Origin: Blastomyces gilchristii SLH14081
Lineage: Eukaryota > Ascomycota > Eurotiomycetes > Onygenales > Ajellomycetaceae
Direction: 5' to 3'
DNA length: 64,000 nucleotides
Assembly: GCF_000003855.2 (NCBI RefSeq)
Contig: NW_003101676.1
Location: forward strand, 262,041 to 326,040
In this document: piece after piece, positions 47,687 through 59,407 of the stretch
How the letters are laid out: every line of letters starts with the position of its first letter
Position numbering within the stretch: the first letter of the stretch is position 1
Notes under the pieces: generated by a model
Database searches by the model: none
What the model was told of the DNA's origin: nothing
Seen by the model: only the letters and a program-made list of their open reading frames with translations
Program-made: the position numbers and the translations under genes

Positions 47687-49485
47687 AATGAAGGGCTAAC
47701 TGTATGTTGTGGTATGGTATATAAAGTGGTCTGTGTAGCCCCTCCTAATGGCCGTCTTGTAAACTGCTGGTATGTTCTCCACCCCGTATATGTATCCCAA
47801 ACCGAATACGCTCGCTTTAGTACGTTATTCGCTCGTAAAACGATAGCGATAATTATACAAACGGTTTTGCTGTAGGGTGTTAGGTATTAGATAGCCGTTC
47901 TGGTCAATGAATGAGGGTAAATATGTAATGCGCTTGCTCGTTTGTGTTATCGACGTGGGTAAAAATAAGGCAGAAAGATAGCTAACTAACTTAGCTGCCA
48001 GGAACAAGGTCAAAAAAGTAGGACGGACAAAGCGAAAGAAGACGTGAAACAGGAATGACAATTTAACAGTCAATCAGGAGCTCATCCCTACTGTAGAGAA
48101 TAGAAGGGAGGGGTGTGTGAGAGAGAGAAAGAGAGAAAAGCGATGCCTGGTGGTTCTGTGACCGTGTCGGGGTTGGTGGTGAGGCTGAGCTGTGTCGGAG
48201 CTTGCGGCGGCGGAAATCCCAGGATTGTTTGTTTGTTTATTAGGGCTGGATGTCGGCGGTTTATTAGTTATAGATCTACCTAGTCCAGGCAGGGCAGCTG
48301 AATCCATAGCAATTTACAGCGTACTCTTCTCCGCTCGATACGACACCAGGGCCTACTCTATAATCTTGACTGTTGTTATTCTTTGCTTTCTGTGAGCTAC
48401 TCACTGCGTAAGGATCTTGAGATGTGAAACGGCAGGTTGATTCAAGCTGTGTGCGTTTTTTGCCTGCAAACTTCAACTTATTTACTTCACGTCAACCTCC
48501 ACGGCAACCCCTGACTAACGACCTTTTCAAACGGGATTGTCAACAGGGCAATCAATCACAACTAAGATACGCTTGGAGGGTTCTATAGTAGCATTCCAAG
48601 ACAAGGCCTAGCATTATTCTTATGCTTATAGAGATTGCAGCTCGACGTCGTCAACCGGGAAGTTAGTTTACGACGGCGATTTTATGCTTAAATACGGTTA
48701 ATATCACTAGCACTCAAAATTCTTCATCCAAAGCAGTATCCTGGCCGACCTCAAAACAAGCCAAAACACAAAATGCATTGTGCCCGTACCAATTCCCCGA
48801 CGAACATACAACAAAGAGGAATTGAATAGATACACCCGAAGTCCACAATGGCAAACAAATAATAATAATATAATCATGAAAAATAAACCAAAAAAATTCT
48901 GCTGTGATGCAATCTGACTAGCTTAAGTCAAGTTGGTTTCAGACCTTGTCTATAAATAGATCTGCATACAATTCTCCTCGAAACAACCTCCGCCAAAATT
49001 CATCAGCGCAACAGGGCTATTCATCCGATCCATGGCTTGCCTCATATGATGTCCAGGCACGGATTCTATCTTGTTTCCCCTTAACATTCGTTCCTATTCT
49101 CGCCGAGTTTCAAGCAACATTCAGGCTGTCAACCCTTTCTTGAAATCTTTGATGTGGAAAGCAAAGTACATGTACATGTACATTGCCTTCAAAATTTCTT
49201 TGACTGTTCATCTGTCTGTATTTGATATATTTTTATTCTTATTATATTTTGTTTTTTGAGAAATCTTATGTGTTTCTCACAATTTCTACTGAGCTTTCGC
49301 CTGACTGTCTGTTAATCTCAACGTGAACATTCAAAATCTGTTTTTACTCAGATGCGATGCTGTCTGACATGAAAAAATAAATAAATACCTCTTCTATGCT
49401 GGTATAATGTAATCAACCACCTAATGCTCATTTCCACCTAACACTCGCCTTTGTAAATCAATTATAATCAACTTTAAATGTTAAT
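47687..49485. other. Intergenic boundary before transposon block
   Basis: 1.8 kb without a supported gene. AT content rises toward 49.4 kb. GTACAT repeats lie near 49165. The first transposon terminus is at 49486. Confidence 0.5.
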
Positions 49486-49754
49486 TGTAAGGGGCCTACG
49501 CCGAATAGTTCGGCATTAAGATATAGGTCTTATATAACAAAAGTGGATAATGTTAGAGAAGGAAGAGAAGAGAAAGTGCGAGGATCAGTGATCGGAGCGG
49601 ATATTTATACGCGTATGAGGTGGAGCTTCGGAGCGGGAGAATAGGAACTCCATGGGTTCCTCAGCTAAGGATCGGCGACCGAGAATCAGAGCTTTCGGCA
49701 GGAATCTATGAAGTGTAATGAAATAGTCTATATGATCGGGCGCAGTCTGCCACA
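49486..49754 (-). repeat. LTR of Gypsy element A1
   Basis: A 269-bp LTR. On the minus strand it starts TGTGGCAGAC, ends GCCCCTTACA (TG...CA) and contains a TATAAATA box. The adjacent internal sequence (minus strand) gives a G-rich polypurine tract, AGAAGGGGGGG, ending four bases before the LTR. It is matched by a second copy at 51091-51374. CpG sites are largely retained here, unlike in the other copies. Confidence 0.85.
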
Positions 49755-50040
49755 TTAGCCCCCCCTTCTCAGAAGTGAGTGTAGTTCCCATCAGTCAAGA
49801 GCTGCTGTATTAAATAGCGTGGAGCCTGGGGTCCAGGTCAGACAGTCATAATCAACCCATTTCATAAGATATTGTCAGCCGCGGCCGCAGGGCCTTTTAT
49901 CAAGAATATCTTCAATCTCTCATTCAAGTTCATTATCTTCTCCTATGATTCCTGGTGATTGCCAGTTGAAAGTCAGTTGAGAAGGGAATGAGTCAGTGAC
50001 AGTGTGATGAAGCAAGCTCATGTGAAACACATTATGAATC
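49755..50040 (-). pseudogene. Gypsy integrase C-terminus with chromodomain
   Basis: Minus-strand translation gives a chromodomain-like segment (IIGEDNELE, QYLMKWVDYD, LTWTPGSTLFNTAALD). The frame is open except for three in-frame TGA codons, at positions where tryptophan is plausible at least at the first and third, consistent with G-to-A mutation. This marks the element as a chromovirus, a Gypsy lineage whose integrase is guided to heterochromatin. Confidence 0.75.
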
Positions 50041-50067
50041 TCTGACAGAGTATTAAGACAGTAGTTA

Positions 50068-50286
50068 TGTAAGAAATCTAATCAATAGAGTTAGTTAGTG
50101 GCCCTTGGCTACACTCAACTATATAGACTGAAGTTCATAAATACTATTTATAACTCAGCTTGAATACTATTATACATGTAACTTCTATATTTATCTTTCT
50201 ATTATAAATACTTCTAGTAGCTATTAGTATATATTATATTAAGCTGTAAATATCTGAATAATCATCTATAAGTACTTATTCTTACA
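50068..50286 (+). repeat. LTR of element B', internally deleted
   Basis: Begins TGTAAGAA and ends TTCTTACA like the B LTRs but is 219 bp against 258 bp. About 39 bases after position 11 are missing. Heavily C-to-T/G-to-A mutated. Confidence 0.85.
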
Positions 50287-51090
50287 TTTCAAGCTCTGTT
50301 AGTTAGTAATTATCTATTATAACTGAAAGAACTAGAAACTTGTATACTTCAATCTTTGTAAACTCTACTATAGATACTCACAAGCAGTTATTTAAATCAT
50401 GAATAATTCTTATAAAAGAAGTCTCAGAGAACTTATTAATTACTTATAAAATATTATTCTCTATATCTATAATAAAGAAACTCTTTAAACTTATAAATAA
50501 ATTAATCTTAGTAAAGAATATTCTTAAGTATCTTTTATAAAATTAAGTTATTTTTCTATAAGAAATACTTACTATCTATAAACACTTTCAAACTGAGTCT
50601 CTAGATATAATCTTCAGAGATACTTATAAACTGAAAAAAAACTTTTTTAAGCTGTAATTATTTAAGACTATCTACTGAATTATAATCTATAAAAGCATTT
50701 ATAAGTTTGTATTTAAAATTAACTCTTAAGTCTAACTATATAATATAAAAGATGAAGAAGCTGTTATCTATATAATAATAAATCTCTACTATATCAAAGT
50801 TAAAAATTAACTAAATTATTTAGAAAATAATTATAAGAGATCTTACTAATCTATTCTTAAAATCTATTTAAAGAATAAGTTAAAAAACTCTGTAAATTAA
50901 ATAGAGAATATCTGAGCTGTAATTATTAATATTAAAAAAAGAGATGAGAAATCTGATAAAGACTACTTACAGTACTTTATAAAATTATAATATAAATTAA
51001 GATCTGTGAAAACAGAGCTCTGAAACAAGATTTAAAATAATAATACTTATAAAAAGACTAAATAAAAATATATAGAATAAGCTTATTAAG
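50068..51090 (+). mobile_element. 5' fragment of Gypsy element B'
   Basis: LTR plus the gag-proximal internal region, co-linear with 52159-53210 of element B but more strongly mutated toward TA. It stops at 51090, where A2 starts. It shows loss of CA/TG to TA compared with B, the classic RIP signature. Confidence 0.8.
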
Positions 51091-51374
51091 TGTAAGAGGC
51101 CTACGCTGAATAGATCAGTATAATATTTATAGATCTTATATAACAAAGTGAAAAATATTAAAGAAGAAAAGAAAAGAAAAAGTGCAGAAATCAGTGATCA
51201 GAGTGAATATTTATACACATATATAGTAATATATACAGTGAAACTTTGAGATGAAAGAATAGAAATTTCATAGGTTTTCAGCTGAGAATTAGTGACTGAG
51301 AATCAGAGCTTTGATAGAAATCTGTGAAGTGTAATGAAATAGTCTATATAATTGATCAGACACAGCTAATCACA
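51091..51374 (-). repeat. 3' LTR of Gypsy element A2
   Basis: A 284-bp LTR homologous to 49486-49754, with most CpG sites converted to CA, TG or TA. On the minus strand it starts TGTGATTAGC and is preceded by an A/G-rich polypurine tract. Confidence 0.85.
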
Positions 51375-52158
51375 TTAGTTTTCTTTTTCAGAAGTAGTTC
51401 TCATCAGTCAAGAGTCACTGTTTCAGATAATACAGAGCTCAGAGTTCAGATCAGATGATTATAGCTAACTTATTTCATAAAATATTATCAGCTGCAGCTG
51501 CAGAATCTCTTATTAAGAATATCTTCAATTTCTCACTCAAGCTCATTATCTTTTTCTATGATCTCTGACAGTTATCAGTTAGAAGTCAGTTGAGAAGAAA
51601 ATGAATCAGTGATAATATAGTGAAGTAGACTTATATAAAATATATTATAAATCTCTGATAGAGTATTAAGACAGTAGTTATAACTATCTAGAACTTCTAT
51701 CACTATGTATTTTATATAATAATAATTCAATGTACAGAATGAGTATGTAATCTGTATATTTTTAAAATTTAATTATACAAGATCTTCTATCTTATACTAC
51801 TCTGTAGAATCTTATCAGATATTAACTTAATCTTCTTAATCTTGTTTAGTACTTATCATAGAGACTTCTACTCAGTCACAGATATCTCAGAGCTTTATTA
51901 CTATATTATTAACAATTTGAATCAGATTGTAGAGATTCAGTGTGAACTGTGTAATCTCTAGAAGATTTAACATCTTTATATAATAATTATATGTAAGAAA
52001 GAACAGACTTACATTTATTAAAACAGCATCTCAGTCATTGATAGTGATCTCTGTATATAGAAGAAGATTATATTAATCATTCTGTAAATAATTACAGAAC
52101 TTATAAAGATAGTTCTTTACAGTCTAAATCATTCATTCTGATGCATTATTAGTCTCAG
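51375..52158 (-). pseudogene. A2 integrase 3' part and chromodomain, decayed
   Basis: Minus-strand sequence co-linear with the chromodomain of A1 (to about 51690), followed upstream by integrase-like DNA full of stops. It joins to 59408 once the B insertion is removed. Confidence 0.55.
52154..52158. other. Target site duplication of element B, left
   Basis: CTCAG, matched by CTCAG at 59403-59407, immediately outside the two LTRs. Five bases is the usual length for Ty3/Gypsy integration. Confidence 0.9.
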
Positions 52159-52416
52159 TGTAAGAAATCCTGCTTCTTGCGGATTCTTTACCCCTATTTC
52201 TATCTCTCATGTAATCAATAGGGCTAGCGGCCCTTGGCTACACACAATTATATAGACTGGAGTTCATGAATACTATTCATAACTCAGCTTGAATGCTATT
52301 ATACATTTGACCTCTACATTTTATCTTTCTACTGCAAATACTTCTAGTAGTTAACAGTATATATCACATCAAGCTGCAAACACCTGAATAATCATCTGTG
52401 AGCACTTATTCTTACA
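52159..52416 (+). repeat. 5' LTR of Gypsy element B
   Basis: 258 bp, TGTAAGAA...TTCTTACA, forming 8-bp terminal inverted repeats. It differs from the 3' LTR by scattered transitions. No TGG-type primer-binding site is obvious directly downstream, which may reflect mutation or a different priming mode. Confidence 0.93.
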
Positions 52417-53600
52417 TTTCAAGCTCAGTCAGTCAGCAACTGCCTGTTATGACTGAAAGAACTAGAAACTTGCATACTCTCATCTCTGTGAACTCTACTA
52501 CAGACACTCAGAAGCAGTCATCTGAACCATGAATAACCTCTGTGAAAGAAGTCTCAGAGAACTTATCAATCACTCACAGAACATCATTCTCTGCATCTCA
52601 GATAGAGAAACTCTTCAAATTCATGAATGAATCAATCTCAGTGAAGAACATTCTTGAGCATCTCTTACAGAATCAAGCTATTTTTCTACAAGAAATGCTT
52701 ACTGTCTGCAAACATTCTTGAACTGAGTCTCTAGACATGATCTTCAGAGACACCTATGAACTGAAAAGAAACTTTCTTAAGCTGTGATTACTTAAGGCTA
52801 CTTATCAAATCACAATCTATAAAAGCTTTTGCAAGTTTGTATTTGAAATTGACTCACAAGCTCAGCTGTGTGATATGAAAGATGAAGAAGCTATCATCTA
52901 TACAATAACAGGTCTCTATTACACTGAAGCTAAGAACTGGCTAAATTATCTAGAGAATGATCATGAGAGATTCTGATAATCTGTTCTCAAGATCTATCTA
53001 GAGAATAAGTTGAGAAACTCTGTAAGCTGAACAGAGAACACCTGAGCTGCAATCATTAATATTAGAAAAAGAGATGAGAAATCTGATAAAGACTACTCAC
53101 AGTGCTTCATGAAATTATGATGTGAATTGAGATCTGTGAAAACAGAGTTCTGAAACAAGACCTGAATAATGATGTTTATAAAGAGACTGAATAAAGATAT
53201 GCAGAACAAGCTCATTAAATAAGACTCTAAGTTCTTAGCTCTGAAAAAACTGATGACTCTCATTCATTACTTACAGATCACTGTGAGAGTCATAGATCTG
53301 CAGAGAGTGAATCACTAACTAGCTCTGTGAGAGCTAGAACAACAGAGAACAGATTTATCAGAAAAAGATAATAAGACACAGAGAGATTCATATCTGACTA
53401 CTGAGTAGAAAGAGAGAGCTTCATAAGCTTCTGTGAACAGAGTATATAACAGAGAGATTAAGAAAAAGAGACTCTGCTTTATCTATTCTAAATCAGAACA
53501 TCTCTGTGCAAACTGTCTGAATAAATTAAAATAGAAATTTAAGAAGTTATGAACAGAGTTAGTAACAGCCTTCTTAAGAGCTCTGAAGCTAATACCTGAA
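52417..53600 (+). pseudogene. Element B gag, decayed
   Basis: The plus-strand region ends with a retroviral-type zinc knuckle at 53475-53516. The spacing fits C-x2-C-x4-H-x4-C, but the second ligand reads Tyr (TAT), as expected from a G-to-A change of TGT. Stops are frequent upstream. A homologous, more mutated copy is in B'. Confidence 0.7.
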
Positions 53601-55500
53601 TCTGTTACTTCTCTGATGAAAATGCTTACTTATAGAGAGAGACTGCACTGCAGTACTACTGCTCTGCAAGCATGAGAAGTATTGATGAACTTAGAATCTC
53701 AGGTCACTGTGATGTTTCTAAAGCTTGCAGAGTGAATGAGCTGAAAGATGAAGACTGAGAACCTGCTCTTATAATAAGCAGAGTATGAGAACTCAGATCT
53801 GAGAACTGAGAGACTTATAAGAGTCATCTTTGAATTGCAAGATCTCTCTGAAACCTGGAGAAGATTTATAGAAACTGTGATTATCACAGATATTGCAGAT
53901 GATATGTACTTAAGACTTGTATAACTTCAAAGACACAATCTGCACATAGCTGTTCACAAGTCAGATTTATACTTCTGATCAGTGTTGACAGACTTACTCA
54001 CAGAGATAGAAGCAGTTAATGCTGCAGAGTTGATTAGAGAAGACAAGTCTATCTATATAATGACTTTATAAGTATCTGAGAATCTCACAGTCATGAAAAC
54101 TGAGCTTCAGATATCAGAGAAATACTGAGATCTCACAGAGATATTCAGCTTAGTAAAGGCAGCTGAGCTTTCTTCTCACTGTAAGAAGAATCTGATAATA
54201 GATTTGATAGAAGAATAGAAACTCTTCTAAGAATCAATCTATAAGCTCTTTTATTATAAGACAGAGGTCTTGCAGATCTATGTGAAGAAGAATCTGAAGA
54301 ATGACTTTATCTGATCTTCACAGGTCTCTGTGAAAGCCTCTGTGATGTTTGCAAAGAAGAAGAATAAAGATCTCAGATTATGTGTAAACTATCATGATCT
54401 GAACTTTAAGATAATAAAGAGTCACTATTCTCTGTCTCTGATTGAGAATGTGATCAACTGTCTTACAGAAGCTGTTATATTCATATAACTGAATGTGATC
54501 AATGTATATACACAGCTGTGAATACAGTCTGAGAATGAATGAAAGACTGTCTTTAGAACTGTACTGAGATTGTTTGAATATCTAGTAATATCTTTTAATC
54601 TGACTAATATCTCTATAGCATTTCAGTCTTTCATTAATAAAACACTTCATACATATCTGAATATCTTCATAATAATATATCTGAATGATGTGATGATGTA
54701 CTCTGTGAAGAAGAAAGAACACACTGAGCATGTGTGAAGTGTGTTAAAGATCTTAGATAAGACAGAACTATATATTAAGCTTATAAAGTATAACTTCAGT
54801 GTCTGCTGAATTAATTTCCTAGAATATATAATCACTGCAGATAATATTCAGATGAAATCTTCACAGATTGAGACTATTCTATCATGACTGAAGTTAACTA
54901 GTATTTACAAGATTCAGATCTTTCTAAGCTTTGTGAATTTCTATAGATGATTTATCTTTATATTTATAAGAATCTTCTTGACTCTTACAGATATGCTGAA
55001 GAGTGAAAATAAGAAGAAATCATTCTGTAAATGAAGAATGAAAAGATTGTTGAGAAGAGAGAACTATAAGAACTTTCTTATCTCAGAAGCTCACAGAGTC
55101 TTTATAAGATTAAAACAGGTATTTACAGATATAGTAATACTGTTTCACTTTAATCTCTTACTCTTAATCAGATTGAAGACAGATGTCTTCTTCTTTACAA
55201 TTTCAGAAATAGTCTCATAACTACAGTTAAATAAGAACTGAGTTTCAGTGATCTTTTTCTCACAGAAGATGCAACTCATGAAGATCAACTATGATATTTA
55301 TAATTAAAAGCTTCTTATAATAGTGAAATTCTTTTATCACTGATATCACTACTTCAAAAGTCTCATAATAGTGATTACTATTAGAACTGATTATAATAGC
55401 TTATAATAGTTTACTTTAATCAAGAAACTCTCACAGTGACAGGTTCACTGAGCTCAGAGACTAAGTGAGTTCTGGTTTAAGATAGAATATATTAAGAGAA
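53600..55500 (+). pseudogene. Element B protease/reverse transcriptase/RNase H, decayed
   Basis: Reverse transcriptase landmarks are readable near 54360-54860, including the active-site box at 54678-54701, which reads YLNDVMMY in place of the usual YLDD. An RNase H-like segment follows near 55040-55220. Multiple stops break the frame. Confidence 0.75.
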
Positions 55501-56009
55501 TTAAGAACTTAGTAAACAGACTCTCTCACAGATCAGACTATGTTAAGAAGATCAGAATGATAGATACAGAGAGACTAGAGAAGACAGAAAAGCTTTACAG
55601 AATGCTCAGACTGAGTGTTACAAAGAGATTGACTGAAGAGTCTCTCAATTCTCTGTGAGAGAAGAGAAAAGAGAGAGAGAAGAAGCCTATACAACTACTC
55701 TCTATAACACTGAGAGTCAACACTCTGAGAATCTCTGTAAGAATTCTTGAAGAGAGTATCTATAATCTGAAGAATTTATGAGCTTTGAGAAGTATCACAG
55801 AAGACCTGATGTAAGAGAAAACAGAGTATAAGTCTTTATAAGATCTTCTATTCAGATTGTCTGAACTGCAACTGAAGAATGAATATACTCAGTATATTCA
55901 GAAACTGCTTATAACAGAGATTAATTCTGCAGAAACAAAGAATTGAAGAGACTTAAATAATCTCTTATAAAGAGAGGACTAGATTTATATACCTATGAAT
56001 AAGTTTCTA

Positions 56010-57170
56010 TATATAGAACTTATTAAAAGATATCATGACTCTTCTCTAACAGGTTATTTTATAGATACTAGAACTCATAAGTTGCTTATAAGAAAATACT
56101 TCTGACTGAAGATACAAGAACTTGTGAAGAAGATAGTGAATTCTTATACTATTTATCAGAATTCACAGATAGTGCAGTTCAGACTATATGAAGAACTTAC
56201 TTCTCTACTCATTCTATGAAAACCTTGAGAACAGCTAGAAATGAATACTCTTGTGAGCCTCTCTGAAAGCAAGAATATATATGATATCTGCTTTGACAGT
56301 GTACTGATGATAGTAAATCACTTTACTAAGATAACACACTTTATACTCATCTGTAAGAACTTAAAGTTAAAGAATTTAACTCATATCTTCATTTATAATG
56401 TGATCTGATTGTATGAATTATCTGTGAACATTATCTCAGATAGAGAATTAATCTTCATAGAAGAGTTCTGATCTGATCTGATAACTATACTGAAGATCTT
56501 ATAAGATTTAAGCACAGCTTTTCATTAACAGACAGATAATCAGATAGAATATTCAATAAGTATATTAAAACAGTATCTGTGATGCTTTGTCAATTACAAT
56601 CAGAATGACTGAGTGCATTGATTATCACTTACAGAGTTTATATACAACAACTCAAAGTATATCAGTACAGGTAAAACTCTCTTTGAGATACTCACTGAGA
56701 CTCATCTGTGAATGATCTTGATAAACTCATGAGAGTACACTATAAAGTGTGATAATATCTGTGAACAGGCTGAGAGAATTCAGAAGATCTGAGAGAAAGT
56801 CTGTGAATTCTTGAGAAAGGCTCAAGAGTATCAGAAGAGATACTATAACTTCAAGTATATTATAAAGAGTTTCAAGAAAGATAATAAAGTCTGACTGAGT
56901 CTAGAAAACATTACTATATAAAGATCTAGTAAGAAGCTGAATCTCTTGCAGATAGAGTCTTATAAGATTATAAAGAAAGTTAGCTTACAGTTCTATAGAT
57001 TAAAACTGTCATCTAAGTTACAGATATACAATATTTTTTATATCTCTTTACTTCATGAATATAAGAAATTCTTAGAAGAGAACTCTGTGACTCATCACTC
57101 TGTTCACAAAGCACTAGAGAGTGAAAGAGAATATCAGATTAAAGAAATTATTAACTCAGAGAAGTGAGAT
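56010..57170 (+). pseudogene. Element B integrase, decayed
   Basis: A zinc-binding N-terminal region lies near 56030-56170. The core includes the segment at 56313-56321 reading VNH where a catalytic Asp is expected, an SDRE-like block near 56445, and a TAFH/QTD block near 56515-56540. The C-terminal GPY/F-like module (KLSSKLQIYNIFYISLLHEY) lies at about 57008-57067. Several in-frame stops. Confidence 0.78.
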
Positions 57171-59144
57171 TATAAGCTCTGATTCAAGATTCAGTGACAA
57201 GAGTATTCTAGTAAGATGAATGAGTTCACTTAAGAATCATTCAGACAGATAAGACATCTGCAGAAGCTGAGACATGACTTTTATACTGTGAATTCTGATA
57301 AGCTAGAATAACACAGTCTTCACTAAGAATCTGATTGTAATAAAGACATTAACACTATCATTTATAAATCCTAGTCTATAAGATAATGAGTTTCTACTGA
57401 AATGAACAGTCTGCAGTGTACATAAGAAAAGAAGAAATCATATTCTTATTAAAGTTAAAAAACAAGAAAATAAACAGGACTGTGAATACAATTTAGAGAC
57501 TAGTAAAGAAAAAATAAAGAAAACTCATATTCATATCATTAATATCTGTGACACTCAAATCTCTCACAACTATCAATTTTTCTCTTCAAAGAAGCAGAGA
57601 GTATTATATCTATGATACAGATAATTGTTACATTTGATGTGAAGATCACTAGAAATACACAGACTTCAGAGAAGCTGAATATCAGAGCATACACAGTTGC
57701 AGCAGGGCCTTGAGAGCTGATCATCTGTGTGTGTGATCAGATATTTCTCATGAAGCTGTGTTCACTTTCTCAGTTGTACTGAAGTATTCAGCTCAGAAAT
57801 AATTAAGATATGAAGAGAGAGCTCATCTGTTCAGACTAACTCTTATTACAAATTCATGACATTTGCATTATCTTAATTACTCAGATTTTATGAGTACTCA
57901 GAGACTTATCTCTCATTGATAATGAAATTGCAGAAATGCGCCACAGTGTGAGAATCATTGATGAGAAACCTAGGCATATTCACATATGCCTGGTCAGAGA
58001 TTGTGTGAGCAGAGAGAGAGTGATCATAGGCCTGTGAGACTGCAGAAGACACTGACAATATCAGAAGCTTTATAAGAACTGTCAGCTAGAATCTGTAAGA
58101 AATTACTTATGAGAAGACTTATAGCAAAGAGAGAAACTGCACTGCTTGAAGCCAGGGACTGGTCTGAGAGAGGAATGAAGTGAGCTACTGGCCTGAAGAT
58201 CAGATGCAGTGATGAGGCTGAGAGAAGTGAAGACACAGTTATGAGTAACAGCATTCTCACTTCATCAGCTGATAAAAAGTGATCAGAGAAGTCATAGAAA
58301 TACTCACAAGAAGCTCAGCAGCAGTCAGACATTGTTGCAAAGATATTGAAATTGAAAAATTTTTTATTCTTGAGAAGTTCTTGAATTAATATACAGACAT
58401 TGTCAGAAACACTCTCTCTCTATCATCTGAATGAAAATACTTCACAGATGAGAATACTCACAGTTTATGAGAATGAGAGCTGTTATAGAAAAAGAGAAAA
58501 GAAGATAAGATTTCACAGACAGATCTGAGATATTTATACTACTCTAGAGAGATTTGCTTACACTGTGAGTGATTCTGTGAAACAGTTAGATCACTCTAGT
58601 AAACAAGAGTGATTATGAATCACAGGTCTGAATCTTTCTATATGACTACAAAGAGTGATTGCAGACTGTGAACATCTTGATTCTATAATTCTACAGAGTT
58701 GATAAAAGAATGAAAAATTTCTCACAATTCTATAGTGTTAAAGAACAATGATTTATAAGAATAAGTGAAAGATTAACTTATAAATGTTTCTCTTTAATAA
58801 GAATGATCTCACAAAGAGTGATTCATCTGTAAGATGAATCTGTGTGATAATCACACAAGAATCTTATGAAAATAGTTGAGAGTCAACTGAAACTCTTCTG
58901 TATGAAAGATATGAGATGAATCTGTATAATAGTCAGAGAAGAATCTGTAGATTATAAAGAATCTTACAGAATAAGAAACTGAGTGACAGACTCTTTTCTC
59001 TTCACAGTGATAAGAGATTTTTCCTCACTGAGGTTTTTTATAGATATAAAGAGTTTTTAGTGAGTATCACTGCAGTGCTGAGCTGATTCTATGAAGTCAC
59101 TCAGTGAAAGGCTTTGTGAACAAAGCCTTAGAGAGAGAGAAATA
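57170..59144. other. Element B 3' internal region, about 2 kb, no known domain
   Basis: Lies between integrase and the 3' LTR and is unusually long. Short minus-strand frames are at 57539-57724 and 58024-58260 with hydrophobic composition; no family recognised. One of very few CpG sites in the element is here (57939). It ends with a hairpin (59108-59129) and polypurine tract. Confidence 0.5.
59108..59142 (+). other. Hairpin plus polypurine tract before 3' LTR
   Basis: AAGGCTTTG and CAAAGCCTT form a perfect 9-bp stem with a TGAA loop, followed by GAGAGAGAGAAA and then the LTR start. The purine run is the expected primer for plus-strand DNA synthesis. Confidence 0.75.
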
Positions 59145-59402
59145 TGTAAGAAATTTCACTTCTTACAGATTCTTTATCTCTATTTCTATCTCTTACATAA
59201 TCAATAGAGCTAGCGGCCCTTGACTACACATAACTATATAGACTGGAGTTCACAAATACTATTCACAACTCAGCTTGAATGCTATTATACATTTGACCTC
59301 TATATTTTATCTTCCTACTGTGAATACTTCTAGTAGTTAACAGTACATATCACGCCAAGCTGCAAACACCCGAATAATCGCCTGCGAGCACTTATTCTTA
59401 CA
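59145..59402 (+). repeat. 3' LTR of Gypsy element B
   Basis: 258 bp with the same TGTAAGAA/TTCTTACA ends as the 5' LTR. Its last 60 bases retain several CpG sites that are CA/TG in the 5' copy. Confidence 0.93.
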
Positions 59403-59407
59403 CTCAG

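Larger units (their letters stand above)
49486..50067 (-). mobile_element. Ty3/Gypsy chromovirus element A1, truncated by insertion
   Basis: The 3' end (LTR plus integrase C-terminus) of an LTR retrotransposon on the minus strand. It is cut at 50067 by insertion of element B'. The homologous A2 copy continues past the corresponding point, confirming the break. The rest of A1 would be expected beyond A2 outside the window. Confidence 0.8.
52159..59402 (+). mobile_element. Full-length Ty3/Gypsy element B
   Basis: 7244 bp between CTCAG duplications, with 258-bp LTRs at both ends and a polypurine tract before the 3' LTR. The order gag (CCHC knuckle), reverse transcriptase/RNase H, integrase with a C-terminal GPY-like region is that of Ty3/Gypsy. 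Stops occur throughout and CpG is almost absent, so it is inactive. It sits inside A2 in the opposite orientation. Confidence 0.92.

Noticed and set aside
57539..58260. Minus-strand hydrophobic frames inside element B as real genes
   Set aside because: Short, in mutated repeat DNA, no known family; kept only as an observation about the region.
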